Assembly: GCF_011382985.1 (NCBI RefSeq)
Contig: NZ_CP049933.1
Location: 2,046,001 to 2,110,000, forward strand
Direction: 5' to 3'
Source of the DNA: Leucobacter coleopterorum
GTDB taxonomy: Bacteria; Actinomycetota; Actinomycetes; Actinomycetales; Microbacteriaceae
DNA length: 64,000 bases
Shown here: positions 1 through 8,242 of the stretch, one piece after another
How positions within the stretch are numbered: the stretch's first letter is position 1
Layout: the number at the start of each line of letters is the position of its first letter
Position numbers and translations under genes: made by a program
The notes under the pieces: generated by a model
The model's database searches: none
The model's input: only the letters and a program-made list of their open reading frames with translations
Told to the model about the DNA's origin: nothing

Positions 1-264
1 CTTCTTGTGATTCACAACCCAACCCTCGACACGGGCATCATGGTACGCGCGACGGTACCCCCACCTTGGATGGTTCCTCGCGAATGTGCGCAGCCAGTCA
101 CGCAGTGCCCGGTCTGGGTCTGCCAGAGTATCGCCACGGAGCGGTCTCCGCCACACGGAACGGGAATGCCCAGCCAATCGGCATGCCATGCGTTCACTAA
201 TCTGTAACGAGCGCATCAGATGTGTGATCGCGGCACGACGTCTACCCGGGCCTAGAAGTTTCCC
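1..264 (-). CDS. IS3-family transposase OrfB, 5' part only (cut by window edge)
   Basis: This is the -1 frame continuation of orfA. It reads LLGPGRRRAAITHLMRSLQI, then on through WLRTFARNHPRWGYRR to VVNHKK at the edge. That pattern (RR.A..HL...L.ISERMACRL..., then HPRWGYRR) is the start of the IS3 OrfB integrase, before the DDE catalytic core, which would lie outside the window. There is no separate strong start, so it is probably made only as the OrfAB fusion. No disabling change is visible in the part present. Confidence 0.75.
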
Positions 265-536
265 TCAGCCAGCTCCTTCAGCGCGGCCTTCTCAAGCTCG
301 GCCTCAGCAAGGAGGCGCTTCAGAGTGGCGTTTTGTTTCTCGAGTTCTTTCAACCGTTTTGCATCGTCGGCTTTCATGCCTCCGTACTGGTTCCGCCACC
401 GGTAATAGGTTTGCTCGGTGATCCCAAGTTCACGGCAGACATCAGTGGCAGTATTACCCTCGCCCAGGAGCCGGTCTGCGTGTCCGAGTTTTCTGACGAT
501 CTGTTCCGGGGTATGACACTTTCGTTTGTTACTCAT
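252..536 (-). CDS. IS3-family transposase OrfA (helix-turn-helix protein)
   Basis: OrfA binds the element ends and, through frameshifting, forms the N-terminus of the OrfAB transposase. The protein starts MSNKRKCHTPEQ, has a helix-turn-helix around residues 10-45 (DVCRELGITEQTYYRWRNQYGG) and then a leucine-zipper-like stretch (KRLKELEKQNATLKRLLAEA) to its end. About 94 residues is normal for this family. The ATG at 536 was chosen over upstream ATGs at 548 and 587 because homologues begin at this point. The last codons overlap a GGGAAAC heptamer in the correct phase for -1 slippage into orfB. Confidence 0.85.
   Translation of the reverse strand: MSNKRKCHTPEQIVRKLGHADRLLGEGNTATDVCRELGITEQTYYRWRNQYGGMKADDAKRLKELEKQNATLKRLLAEAELEKAALKELAEGNF
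258..264 (-). promoter_or_regulatory. Candidate -1 programmed frameshift heptamer GGGAAAC
   Basis: On the minus strand the bases read G GGA AAC in the orfA frame, followed by TTC TAG (stop at 254-252). This fits the X XXY YYZ rule. Slipping back one base gives GGG AAA, then CTT CTA GGC, which is exactly the orfB frame. Programmed -1 slippage is the known way IS3 elements make OrfAB. Confidence 0.7.
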
Positions 537-609
537 GGTGTCATCCATTCTCCCCGCTACAACGAGGGTTCTGGACTCACTTGACAAACGGACCTACAAA
601 ACGGGGTCA

Positions 610-820
610 ACCCACCATTCCGAGCACCCCAATTACACCCACAAATACGAAGAGCCGCCAAAGCTCTTCCTCTCGCCAGGTAAGCCTTCAGGCCGGAAAC
701 TTGCATCGTTGGGGCTCATTGAGGCTGCCATCGTTGGGATACGATCCGGATCTCATCCTGTCGAATTAATTCAACGCGTCAAACGGTCGGGATCATTTCC
801 GAGTCGCCCTCCTCTCCACA
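610..820. other. Intergenic stretch between IS3 end and TrmH-family gene
   Basis: No convincing gene is seen. A 7-bp hairpin (GAAGAGC at 649-655, GCTCTTC at 663-669) lies downstream of the methyltransferase stop and may act as its terminator, but there is no clear T-run. A short AT palindrome GAATTAATTC lies near 764. Confidence 0.4.
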
Positions 821-1630
821 TTATTTCCGCTGCGAAAACGCCGTCTCGTACAGCAACACACTCGCCGCGGTCGCGAGGTTCAGCGACTCGGCAGCACCGT
901 AGATCGGCAGTTTGAGTGAGCGATCGGTGAGCGCACGGTCCTCCTCGCTCAGGCCATTCGCTTCGTTCCCAAACACCCAGGCGACAGGACCAGCCAGCAC
1001 ACCCTCAGCCCTGGCATCAAGCAGTTCGGCACCGCGCACGTCTGCCGCAAGTGTCACAAGCCCCGCCTGCCGCGCCGCCAGCGTCGCCTCTTCAAGCGTC
1101 GCCGCAACAACAACGGGCAGGTGAAAGAGTGAGCCCGTGGTCGAGCGCACAACCTTAGGGTGAAACGGGTCTATGCTCTCCCCCGCAAACACGACAGCAT
1201 CGGCACCAGCGGCGTCTGCAGCACGCAGCACCGTACCCGCGTTACCCGGATCCCGAACCTCGTGCAGAATCGCCACGAGCTTCGCACCCTCAAACGCCTC
1301 AGAGAGAGGGGTGTCCCAGGTGCGAGCCACCGCGAGCACACCCTGCGGGGTCACGGTCTCAGCCATTGCCGCCAGAACCTCAGGGGTCACCCGCTCAAGC
1401 TGCACGCCCGCGTCAGAAGCGAGGCGATCCAGCTCGTGCTGCCACGACTCGGTGCCCATCGTGACGAATACAACCTCTGCGAAACGCGGCCGATAAGCCA
1501 ACAACTCTCGCACCGCCTGTGGGCCCTCGACCAAAAAGCGCCCGGTCTCGCGCCGTTCCTTCTTGCGAGCGAGTGCCGCCACTCGTCTTACTCGCGGGGA
1601 CTTCGGATTACTGAGGATCGAATCGTTCAC
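821..1630 (-). CDS. TrmH/SpoU-family RNA 2'-O-methyltransferase
   Basis: It is predicted to methylate a ribose 2'-OH of rRNA or tRNA using S-adenosylmethionine. The 269-residue protein has an N-terminal substrate-binding region (VEGPQAVRELL near residue 35) and a C-terminal SPOUT knot. The knot shows the motifs VFGNEANGLS (about 219-228) and SLNLATAASVLLYE (about 250-263). The start is GTG. It is the last gene of the infC-rpmI-rplT cluster, where actinobacteria normally carry this TsnR-like gene before pheS. A hairpin separates it from rplT, so it may have its own promoter or depend on readthrough. The RNA target cannot be told from sequence. Confidence 0.88.
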   Translation of the reverse strand: MNDSILSNPKSPRVRRVAALARKKERRETGRFLVEGPQAVRELLAYRPRFAEVVFVTMGTESWQHELDRLASDAGVQLERVTPEVLAAMAETVTPQGVLAVARTWDTPLSEAFEGAKLVAILHEVRDPGNAGTVLRAADAAGADAVVFAGESIDPFHPKVVRSTTGSLFHLPVVVAATLEEATLAARQAGLVTLAADVRGAELLDARAEGVLAGPVAWVFGNEANGLSEEDRALTDRSLKLPIYGAAESLNLATAASVLLYETAFSQRK

Positions 1631-1665
1631 TTGCCAACCCTACCCGACAGGTCCTCAACGCAATA

Positions 1666-1698
1666 AACCCCCGGGTCGCCGAGGCGAAACCGGGGGTT
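1666..1698 (-). terminator. Hairpin terminator after rplT
   Basis: AACCCCCGG (1666-1674) pairs with CCGGGGGTT (1690-1698), and on the minus strand the stem is followed by TATTG. It lies just downstream of the rplT stop and upstream of the methyltransferase gene. Confidence 0.7.
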
Positions 1699-1715
1699 CA
1701 TTGAAAGCTCAACTC

Positions 1716-2102
1716 TTAGGCAGCAGCCTTCGGTGCAGAGGTGTCTGCGGGAAGAGCCTTCTTGGCTACCTCAACGAGTGCGGCGAACGCTGCGGGCTCG
1801 TTGGTCGCGAGCTCGGAGAGCATGCGACGGTCAACCTCAACCTCAGCAATGCTGAGACCCTGGATGAAGCGGTTGTAGGTAAGGCCGTTTGCACGGGCAC
1901 CAGCGTTGATGCGCTGGATCCACAGGCGACGGAAGTCACCCTTCTTCTTGCGACGGTCGTTGTACGAGTAGACGAGCGAGTGAATGACCTGCTCTTTTGC
2001 CTTGCGGTACAGGCGTGAACGCTGTCCGCGGTACCCCTCGGCACGCTCGAGGATTACGCGACGCTTCTTGTGGGCATTGACGGCCCGCTTGACTCTTGCC
2101 AT
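1716..2102 (-). CDS. rplT: 50S ribosomal protein L20
   Basis: L20 is an early-assembly protein that binds 23S rRNA. The 128-residue product starts [15 protein letters not shown] and keeps the conserved [15 protein letters not shown] and [16 protein letters not shown] segments, so it is intact. A short alanine-rich tail (SAPKAAA) extends beyond the usual L20 end, as is common in actinobacteria. It follows rpmI by 44 bases and belongs to the infC-rpmI-rplT operon, which in many bacteria is under feedback control by L20 or IF3. I do not see a recognisable L20-binding mimic here. Confidence 0.97.
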   Translation of the reverse strand: MARVKRAVNAHKKRRVILERAEGYRGQRSRLYRKAKEQVIHSLVYSYNDRRKKKGDFRRLWIQRINAGARANGLTYNRFIQGLSIAEVEVDRRMLSELATNEPAAFAALVEVAKKALPADTSAPKAAA

Positions 2103-2146
2103 TTCAGTTTTTCCTTACGAAAAGTCTTGGGTATTGACGGGCCGGA

Positions 2147-2341
2147 TTAGTGACCGAGGAGCTTCATTGCCTGCTTGGCATCGCCCTTGGCGAGAACCTG
2201 ATCGGCATTGAGGCGACGCTTACGCCTCGAGGACTTGACCTCAAGATTGTGGCGCATGCCAGCCTGCTGCTTCATAAGCTTGCCGGAACCGGTGAGCTTG
2301 AAGCGCTTCTTGGCCCCTGAGTGGGTCTTCTGCTTGGGCAT
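2147..2341 (-). CDS. rpmI: 50S ribosomal protein L35
   Basis: This is a small basic protein of the large ribosomal subunit. The 64 residues, from MPKQKTHSGAKKRFK to AMKLLGH, match full-length L35. It lies 70 bases downstream of infC and 44 bases upstream of rplT on the same strand, the standard cluster order. A purine-rich AGGAGAA ribosome-binding site precedes the ATG. Nothing unusual is seen. Confidence 0.97.
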   Translation of the reverse strand: MPKQKTHSGAKKRFKLTGSGKLMKQQAGMRHNLEVKSSRRKRRLNADQVLAKGDAKQAMKLLGH

Positions 2342-2411
2342 CGATTTCTCCTTGTTGTGTGCGCGCCTTGCGGCTGCGTCGTGCGCGGTGCTGCGTGTGC
2401 AGCGGCCGCAG

Positions 2412-3026
2412 TTATTCGCTCGCTTTAGCGGAATCGGCTGCGTCAGCCGACTTATCTGCCTTACGAGTGGCCTTTTCTTCGGCGCGGCGAGCGTTCTGCT
2501 CGGCCTTGGCGTCGGACTTGTTCTTGAGCGGGGCGATGACCATCACCATGTTGCGTCCGTCAATGCGAGGGTTCGACTCGACGATGCCATACTCGGCGAT
2601 ATCTTCGGCGAACTGCTGCAGCAGACGGACACCCTGCTCGGGGCGCGACTGCTCGCGTCCACGGAACAGGATCATGGCCTTGACCTTGTCACCCTGAGCC
2701 AGGAAGCCAACAGCACGCTTCGTTTTGGTCTCATAGTCGTGCTTGTCGATCTTCAGACGGAAACGCACCTCTTTGAGGATGGTGTTCGCCTGGTTACGAC
2801 GAGCTTCTTTTGCTTTCTGGGCAGCCTCATACTTGAACTTACCGAAGTCCATGATCTTCGCCACGGGAGGCTTCGAGTTCGGGGCAACCTCTACGAGATC
2901 AAGATCCGCATCAGCCGCAAGGCGCAGCGCAGTCTCGATGGGCACCACGCCAACCTGCTCGCCGCTGGCTCCAACCAGACGTACTTCGCTAACGCGGATT
3001 TTGTCATTCGTACGGGGATCGCTGAT
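2412..3026 (-). CDS. infC: Translation initiation factor IF-3 (ATC start)
   Basis: IF-3 binds the 30S subunit, keeps subunits apart and proofreads start codons. The N-domain covers about residues 1-75 ([19 protein letters not shown]...), a linker helix leads to the C-domain ([26 protein letters not shown]), and a charged Lys/Glu/Ala tail fills about 167-204. I place the start at the ATC codon 3026-3024 because an AGGAG (3037-3033) sits six bases upstream and the conserved IF-3 sequence begins exactly there. No ATG or GTG with a good site fits. Rare AUN starts on infC let IF-3 repress its own translation, so the same control is likely here. The product is 204 residues. Confidence 0.95.
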   Translation of the reverse strand: MSDPRTNDKIRVSEVRLVGASGEQVGVVPIETALRLAADADLDLVEVAPNSKPPVAKIMDFGKFKYEAAQKAKEARRNQANTILKEVRFRLKIDKHDYETKTKRAVGFLAQGDKVKAMILFRGREQSRPEQGVRLLQQFAEDIAEYGIVESNPRIDGRNMVMVIAPLKNKSDAKAEQNARRAEEKATRKADKSADAADSAKASE

Positions 3027-3037
3027 CGCCTGCTCCT
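3024..3037 (-). promoter_or_regulatory. infC ribosome-binding site with non-canonical ATC start
   Basis: On the minus strand AGGAG (3037-3033) is followed by six bases and then ATC (3026-3024). The arrangement decides the infC start and implies IF-3-dependent autoregulation through start-codon discrimination. Confidence 0.8.
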
Positions 3038-3258
3038 CTGATCTCAAGTGTGGGCCGCTCCCTGGGGAACGGCGGACGGAGATCGGGACCACACAGGTGC
3101 AGTCCACACCCTTTAGCTGTCGCGTGAGCGACGGGGTGACAACTACCCGGTAACCTTAGAGGCGGTGCCGGGTGGGAGAATCTCCTCTTCCGCATCTCGC
3201 CAAATTGACGAGAACCTCATAAACCTTACCACAAGTGATTCACCAGAGACAGGACAGC
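3027..3258. other. infC leader / divergent promoter region
   Basis: This 230-base gap separates divergent infC and the DUF1844 gene and must hold both promoters. A small hairpin (GTCGC-TCAC-GCGAC) lies near 3118-3131. No known ribosomal-protein leader fold was recognised. An open frame here upstream of infC has no ribosome-binding site and was not annotated. Confidence 0.4.
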
Positions 3259-3638
3259 ATGAGCGACAACATCTCCACCCCCGTTTCCGAGACAGTCGGA
3301 TCCCCGAGGTTGACGCCGCACAAGCAACACGAGACATCGCCGACGTTGCCGCGGTTGAGGTCATCACCACGGCAGCGGTGCACCTGCTGAGTGCGGCCGC
3401 CGTGAAGGTAGGACTGGCCGATGACCCCGACTCACAGACCGACCTTGATGAAGCTCGTAAGCTCATTACTGCGCTCGCCGGGTTGATCACCGCCGCTGCC
3501 CCCGACATCAGCGACATGCACGCCCGCAGCCTGCGCGACGGCCTGCGCTCCGTGCAGCTCGCGTTCCGCGAGGCGTCGCCAATCCCCGACGCTATCGGTC
3601 AGGGACCCGGCGAGAAGTTCACGGGACCCGTGAACTAG
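3259..3638 (+). CDS. DUF1844 family protein (one-base frameshift near 3298)
   Basis: This is a conserved actinobacterial protein of unknown function, usually next to infC, as here. The ATG at 3259 has AGGACAGC upstream and reads MSDNISTPVSETVG. The conserved body then continues one frame back, reading IPEVDAAQATRDIADV, VEVITTAAVHLLSAAAVK and DLDEARKLITALAGL, to GPGEKFTGPVN. Adding one G at the GG of 3298-3299 gives a continuous 126-residue protein, which is normal for the family. The break is probably a sequence error. The domain body is confident; the function is unknown. Confidence 0.8.
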
Positions 3639-3655
3639 GTTCCGTTTCTCCACCA

Positions 3656-4402
3656 ATGACAGAGTCCCTCGCACCAGCGCAGGCTGAAGACCCGCAGAGC
3701 TCGCAACTACGGGCAGGCCTCGCCGACTCACTCGGGGTCGGGATCGGCATCTTCCCACTCGGGTTTGCGTTGGGGGTGCTTGTCATTCAGTCCGGGCTAC
3801 CGTGGTGGCTCGCGCCCGCGCTTTCGATTGGGATCTTCGCCGGTTCGGTTGAACTACTAATGGTAAGCATGCTCGCTGCGGCGACGCCGATCCTCACCAT
3901 CGCGGTCACCGTGCTTGCAGTCAATTTTCGCCACGTGTTTTACGCGCTGTCGTTTCCGATCCAGCGGGTGCGGCGGGGGTTGCCGCGTGCCTACTCCGTG
4001 TACGCGCTGATCGACGAGGCCTACGCGACCTACGTGTTGATGGCACCTGAAAGACTCAGTTCACGCCGCATCGTCACTGGCCAGTTGGCGATGCAGGCCT
4101 ACTGGGTGTCTGGCGGTCTCGTTGGGGTGTTAGTGGCCCGGACACTTCCCGAGCCAATCGAGGGCTTTGAGTTTGCCCTCGTTGCGCTGTTCGTTGTAAT
4201 GACACTCGATGCGATCCGGGGGCGGCGCGAGATCCCCTCGGCAGTGCTGGCCGGGCTCTCGATTGGTGTCGCGATCCTGATCGTTCCAGATCAGGCGTTG
4301 TTGGCAGCTCTCGCTGTATATGCAGTGTTGCTCACCCTGCGATTTGCCACGGGACGTCACCTGCACAGCGATGAGAGTTCGGGCAAGGTGACCAATGGCT
4401 GA
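3656..4402 (+). CDS. azlC: AzlC-family branched-chain amino acid exporter, large subunit
   Basis: AzlC with AzlD exports branched-chain amino acids and some analogues across the membrane. The 248-residue protein has about seven or eight hydrophobic helices and the family features GIGIFPLGFALGVLV, FAGSVELLMV and NFRHVFYALSF. Its stop overlaps the azlD start by eight bases, the typical azlCD arrangement. It begins 17 bases after the DUF1844 gene, so the three may share a transcript. Substrate specificity cannot be read from the sequence. Confidence 0.88.
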   Translation: MTESLAPAQAEDPQSSQLRAGLADSLGVGIGIFPLGFALGVLVIQSGLPWWLAPALSIGIFAGSVELLMVSMLAAATPILTIAVTVLAVNFRHVFYALSFPIQRVRRGLPRAYSVYALIDEAYATYVLMAPERLSSRRIVTGQLAMQAYWVSGGLVGVLVARTLPEPIEGFEFALVALFVVMTLDAIRGRREIPSAVLAGLSIGVAILIVPDQALLAALAVYAVLLTLRFATGRHLHSDESSGKVTNG

Positions 4403-4721
4403 CCCCGTTTACCTCATCATTGCGGTAGTGATCTCCGGTCTCATCACGTTGGCCCTTCGTACGCTGCCGTTCGCGATTCTGAAGCCGCTGCGAAAATCTC
4501 TCTTCGTGAAAGCTCTCGGCCGCTGGATGCCAGCCGGGATCCTGCTCATTCTCGCGGTGGTGGTGCTACGCGGCGAGATCCTGAGCCGCCCGGGAAACCT
4601 GTGGGCGATTGCCGCGGCGACAGCGGTCACGATTCTTGTGCACCTGCTCGCAAAGCGCCGCGCTCTGCTGAGCATCTCCGCGGGTACCGCCTGCTATGTG
4701 CTGCTGCTCAACGTGTTTTGA
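4395..4721 (+). CDS. azlD: AzlD-family branched-chain amino acid exporter, small subunit
   Basis: This is the small membrane partner of AzlC. The 108-residue protein has about four hydrophobic segments with the family motif TLALRTLPFAIL near residues 18-30, then WMPAGILLILAVVVL. It starts eight bases inside azlC, which implies coupled translation. Length and topology match the family. Confidence 0.86.
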   Translation: MADPVYLIIAVVISGLITLALRTLPFAILKPLRKSLFVKALGRWMPAGILLILAVVVLRGEILSRPGNLWAIAAATAVTILVHLLAKRRALLSISAGTACYVLLLNVF

Positions 4722-4744
4722 GCCACGGACACCTCAGCGAATCT

Positions 4745-5269
4745 CTACCGTTCACTGAAGCAAAATCTAGCTCGTTTCGCTCCCAGACGATCCCGTCGAG
4801 ATCTCACTTTTGCAGGTTTTTTCCGCGAAGAAACCTGCATTTTGCACTCTCGCAAGAAATATGGGTCGAGTCGCCTCAACCCGAGGCACAGCCATGAGGT
4901 CTGCAGTCGCAAAATCTCTTCGGAGAGCTGCCCTCGAAGATCGTCGTGTTCAGTAGTCAGTCTCAATGCAGAATCACTCCAGTTCTCAGCCGGGTACAAC
5001 CAGACCGGCTTCCCCACCAGCTCTGGTGGCTCCCAGTCGTATCTCGGCCACACATGAGTGTGCAGAAAAGCGTCAGTGTTTCCCAAAATCTCTATAGATT
5101 ACGCGACGAATGCCTTCGTGCAACCGAGTGCTTTTGTCAGAGCAAGCGCATACCCCGGCAGCCACTGCACGTCACCTATCACAGCGAAAGCGGCGTCTAG
5201 CTCCACAAGCACCGTTGGATTTCGACCTTCCAAAGCGGATTGAACCCGGTCTGATCGCCAGTCGTCCAT
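4745..5269 (-). pseudogene. HIT-family protein (diadenosine tetraphosphate hydrolase-like), decayed
   Basis: An ATG at 5269 opens a frame MDDWRSDRVQSALEG...GDVQWLPGYALALTK, the N-terminus of an actinobacterial HIT-like hydrolase. At codon 57 (5101-5099) there is an in-frame TAA. The same frame then resumes with IEILGNTDAFLHTHVWPRYDW and GKPVWLYPAENW, the HIT C-terminal part with the H-x-H motif (HTHVWP). About 45 residues normally lie between GYALLLTK and EILGNTD. Here only some ten unrelated codons remain, so the middle is lost. The tail beyond about 4904 no longer resembles the family. This differs from the one-base breaks elsewhere and looks like true decay. Confidence 0.7.
4811..4839. terminator. 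Hairpin between azlD and the HIT pseudogene
   Basis: TGCAGGTTT (4811-4819) pairs with AAACCTGCA (4831-4839), with an 11-base loop and ATTTTG after the stem on the plus strand. It could end azlCD transcription and suggests the original HIT gene stopped before this point. Confidence 0.5.
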
Positions 5270-5282
5270 TTAGAGCTTTCTC

Positions 5283-6175
5283 TCAGCCCACGGCGCGGGG
5301 CACGATCCTCATCGAGTCGACACGGTTCGCGATGACCTCGCTCGCGGCAAGGCGCTGTTGCAGGGACTCAAGCAACTCTCCGAGAGCCTCGCGATCCAGA
5401 CCCGGCGCGAGCAGCAAATGCACCTCGACCTCGGGCGCGAGCAGTCGCCCCTCAGGGTCACCCGGCATAAGCGCAATCGCTTCAATCCGCAAGTCTCCGC
5501 CGAGAGCCTCTGTGAATGCGCCTCGTACTTCAGCGTCAGCCCAAGCGGGCAGAGCGGGGTCACCCAGCGCCACTCCCCGGAGCGCCGTGCGGCGCACTCC
5601 GCACTCCAAGTCGGGTGATCCGGCATCGATCACCACAAGATCCGTTTCTTCCTGCGCTGCCGCGACCACAAGCTGCGGCCCGGGCACCGGGATCGGCCTG
5701 GCATCAGCGTTCCAACGATGCATTGCCTCGACCGAGCTAAAGGCCGGCATCACGCTGCGCCCGTCGGGCCCAGCCACAGTCACGATCGAAAGCTCTTGCG
5801 TTTTCTCGACGGTGCGCCCCTCGGGAGTCACTCCAATGTCTCCCGCCTCCGTCAGCAGCGGAACCAAGAAGCGCGAGGTTGAGATCGCGCGCAGCACTTC
5901 TTGCTGTCGATCGGCAAGCACCTCGAGGGCGGCACCCTGACCGCCGGGGCAGCGGCACGAAAGTCAGCCGCAGCAGAACGCAGCGAGGCGACTGCTGAGC
6001 TCAGAGCCTCCGGGGTAAGCCCGTCGTCATCAGCAAACGCCGTCTCGTGGTGGTCAAACGTGCGGCCTGCCCACGGGTACCCACCTGAGTCGACCTCACC
6101 GCCGGGTACCAGGCTGTCAGGGACCCCAGTCGACCGAGGCACATCACCCGTCGAGGGCAGCCGCTTAATCGCCAC
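5283..6175 (-). CDS. SseB family protein (one-base frameshift near 5940)
   Basis: SseB-domain proteins are conserved in actinobacteria and often sit beside hisA; their molecular role is unclear. The N-terminal part starts at GTG 6175, four bases after the hisA stop, and reads VAIKRLPSTGDVP...GYPWAGRTFD. The rest is in the next frame, from VLADRQQEVLRAISTSRFLVPLL to VDSMRIVPRAVG. Adding one C to the CCCC run (5946-5949) joins them into a 297-residue protein. The break is probably a sequence error. It is the last gene of the his cluster. Confidence 0.75.
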
Positions 6176-6179
6176 GGCG

Positions 6180-6926
6180 TTACCTGCCAGCGATGTCGAG
6201 CGCCGCGGGCAGCGTAAATGCCCCGTCGTAGAGCGCCTTTCCCACAATCGCACCTTCAACACCGAGCGGCACGATCTCACGCAGTGCGACAAGGTCGTCC
6301 AGGCTCGATACGCCGCCCGAGGCGACAACGGGACGGTCGGTGCGGGCACATACCTGCTTCAGCAGCTCAATGTTCGGACCACGCAGCGTGCCATCTTTGG
6401 TGACGTCGGTGACCACGTAGCGCGGGCAGCCCGCGTCTTCAAGGCGCTCAAGCACGTCCCAGAGGTTGCCACCCTCTTCCGTCCAGCCGCGCGCGGCCAG
6501 CGTCTCGCCGCGCACATCAAGCCCAACCGCGATCTGGTCACCGAAACGAGCAATCGCGGCACGAGTCCACTCGGGTTTCTCAAGCGCGGCAGTGCCGAGG
6601 TTCACTCGGCGAGCACCCATCTCGAGTGCTGCCTCAAGGCTGGCATCGTCGCGGATCCCACCAGAAAACTCAATATTGACGTGGCCAAACTTCTTCACGA
6701 TCTTGTGCGCGACCGCGACATTGCTGCCCCGCCCAAACGCAGCATCGAGATCGACCAGGTGGATCCACTCGGCGCCCTGCTCAACCCAGTCTGCGGCGGC
6801 ATCCACCGGGGTGCCATAGTGAGTCTCAGTGCCGGCCTCGCCCTGCGTGAGGCGAACGGCGGAGCCGTCGACCATGTCAATGGCGGGAAGCAACTGCAGC
6901 TTGGGGCCCTCGGTGAGCTCGCTCAT
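6180..6926 (-). CDS. hisA: Phosphoribosyl isomerase HisA/PriA
   Basis: It isomerises ProFAR to PRFAR in histidine synthesis. In actinobacteria lacking trpF the PriA form also does the TrpF step; whether trpF is missing here cannot be seen. The 248-residue TIM barrel starts [21 protein letters not shown] and carries the early Asp (AIDMV), GGIRDD, the second catalytic Asp ([14 protein letters not shown]) and [12 protein letters not shown]. The ATG at 6926 follows AAGGAGACCCAGTC, so it was preferred over an upstream ATG at 7007 that would overlap hisH. It lies between hisH and sseB in one operon. Confidence 0.95.
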   Translation of the reverse strand: MSELTEGPKLQLLPAIDMVDGSAVRLTQGEAGTETHYGTPVDAAADWVEQGAEWIHLVDLDAAFGRGSNVAVAHKIVKKFGHVNIEFSGGIRDDASLEAALEMGARRVNLGTAALEKPEWTRAAIARFGDQIAVGLDVRGETLAARGWTEEGGNLWDVLERLEDAGCPRYVVTDVTKDGTLRGPNIELLKQVCARTDRPVVASGGVSSLDDLVALREIVPLGVEGAIVGKALYDGAFTLPAALDIAGR

Positions 6927-6988
6927 GACTGGGTCTCCTTCGAGATAACGGGTTGAAGTGTCTTCTGGCAAAACAGGGTTCAGGATCG

Positions 6989-7627
6989 CTACAGCGTCGC
7001 GATCCAATTTCGCAGCAGTTGGATTCCGGCTTCCCCAGATTTCTCCGGGTGAAACTGAGTCGCCGAGAGCGGTCCATTTTCGACAGCGGCCACAAAGGGC
7101 TCACCGTGCTCGCTCCAGGTCACTCGCGGGCGAGTCGCCTCGTTGCGGCCTTCCAGCGACCAATCGGTTGCACCATTGCTGTGCACGAAATAGAACCGTT
7201 CATCGGCGATTCCGGCGAACAGGGCTGAGTCTTCGGGTGCACACACAGTATTCCAGCCCATGTGCGGGAGAACGGGAGATTTGAGTTCGCGCACGGTTCC
7301 GGGCCACTGCCCGAGCCCCTCTGTTTCGATGCCGCGCTCGATGCCACGCTCAAAGAGCACCTGCAGGCCAACGCAAATGCCGAGAACAGCGCGACCGCCT
7401 GCGAGCCTCTTATCGATCAGTTCATCACCTCGAACAGCCTGCAGTTGCTGCATGACCGCGTCAAAGGCACCAACACCCGGCACCAACAAACCATCGGCGC
7501 TCGCGACCGCTGCGGGGTCCCGGGACAGCTCAACGTCAGCGCCAGCGCGCGCCAGCGCTTTGACCGCCGAGTGCAGGTTGCCCGAGCCGTAGTCGAGCAC
7601 CACCACCCGCGCGCGGGATACGCTCAC
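6989..7627 (-). CDS. hisH: Imidazole glycerol phosphate synthase subunit HisH (glutaminase)
   Basis: HisH supplies ammonia from glutamine to HisF for IGP and AICAR formation. The 212-residue class I amidotransferase shows the nucleophile Cys85 in GICVGLQ and the His193/Glu195 pair in QFHPEKSG. The GTG start overlaps the hisB stop by four bases (GTGA), which implies coupled translation. The partner hisF is not in this window. Confidence 0.95.
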   Translation of the reverse strand: MSVSRARVVVLDYGSGNLHSAVKALARAGADVELSRDPAAVASADGLLVPGVGAFDAVMQQLQAVRGDELIDKRLAGGRAVLGICVGLQVLFERGIERGIETEGLGQWPGTVRELKSPVLPHMGWNTVCAPEDSALFAGIADERFYFVHSNGATDWSLEGRNEATRPRVTWSEHGEPFVAAVENGPLSATQFHPEKSGEAGIQLLRNWIATL

Positions 7628-8241
7628 AGGGCACCCTTGGTCGAGGGTACGCCCGTAACGAGTGGATCAAGTGCCTTCGCCTGACGGAAGGCGCGGGCAA
7701 ACGCTTTAAACTCCGCCTCGGCAATGTGGTGCGGATCCCGACCCTCGACGAGTCGCAGGTGCACGGTGAGCCGGGCGTTTAGCGTGAGGGCTTCAAAGAA
7801 GTGACGCACCATCGAGCCAGTAAAGTGACCACCAATCAGGTGGTATTCAAAGCCCTCGGGCTCACCGGAGTGCACCAGATAGGGGCGCCCCGAAATATCA
7901 ACAACGGCCTGGGCGAGCGCCTCGTCCAATGGAACGAATGCGTCACCATAACGCGAGATACCGCGCTTGTCTCCCAAAGCCTCAAGAAGAGCCTGTCCGA
8001 GCAGGATCCCCGTGTCTTCCACGGTATGGTGCACGTCAATGTGAGTGTCACCCTGGGCCCGCACCGTGAGGTCGGTGAGCGAGTGGCGGGCAAACGCCGT
8101 CAGCATGTGATCGAAGAACGGCACGCCGGTCTGAATCTCAGACTTCCCCGTGCCATCAAGATCGAGAGTCAAACTGATCTGCGATTCGCTCGTTGAACGC
8201 TCAAGCGAGACGGTACGTGTAGCTGCGGTCATGCGCACCAT
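7624..8241 (-). CDS. hisB: Imidazoleglycerol-phosphate dehydratase
   Basis: This manganese enzyme dehydrates IGP to imidazole-acetol phosphate. The 205-residue monofunctional enzyme shows the metal-binding histidine motifs ([46 protein letters not shown]). It lacks the phosphatase domain found in enterobacterial HisB. The ATG at 8241 follows the ccdA stop directly; another ATG at 8232 is possible. It sits in the his operon between ccdA and hisH. Confidence 0.95.
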   Translation of the reverse strand: MVRMTAATRTVSLERSTSESQISLTLDLDGTGKSEIQTGVPFFDHMLTAFARHSLTDLTVRAQGDTHIDVHHTVEDTGILLGQALLEALGDKRGISRYGDAFVPLDEALAQAVVDISGRPYLVHSGEPEGFEYHLIGGHFTGSMVRHFFEALTLNARLTVHLRLVEGRDPHHIAEAEFKAFARAFRQAKALDPLVTGVPSTKGAL

Positions 8242-8242
8242 T

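Larger units (their letters stand above)
1..609 (-). mobile_element. IS3-family insertion sequence, partial (left end to window edge)
   Basis: The element holds orfA (252-536) and the first part of orfB, both leftward, in the IS3 two-frame arrangement. The outer end is probably near 609: read on the minus strand, the sequence starting there is TGACCCCGTTTTGTAGGT, beginning with the TG typical of IS3 ends. The other terminal repeat lies beyond position 1, so the full length and target duplication cannot be read. The element sits downstream of the infC-rpmI-rplT-TrmH cluster, where actinobacteria usually carry pheS-pheT. The assignment to IS3 rests on the OrfA and OrfB sequences; the exact end is inference. 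Confidence 0.8.

Noticed and set aside
3165-3258. N-terminal extension of the DUF1844 gene from an ATG at 3165
   Set aside because: This frame has no ribosome-binding site and an unnatural sequence. The ATG at 3259 with AGGACAGC plus a one-base repair gives the family N-terminus.
5901-6956. Long open frame on the plus strand opposite sseB and hisA
   Set aside because: It is an antisense shadow of high-GC codon use over hisA and sseB, with no family features. The same applies to long plus-strand frames over metE (16564-17619) and RNase J (39495-40481).
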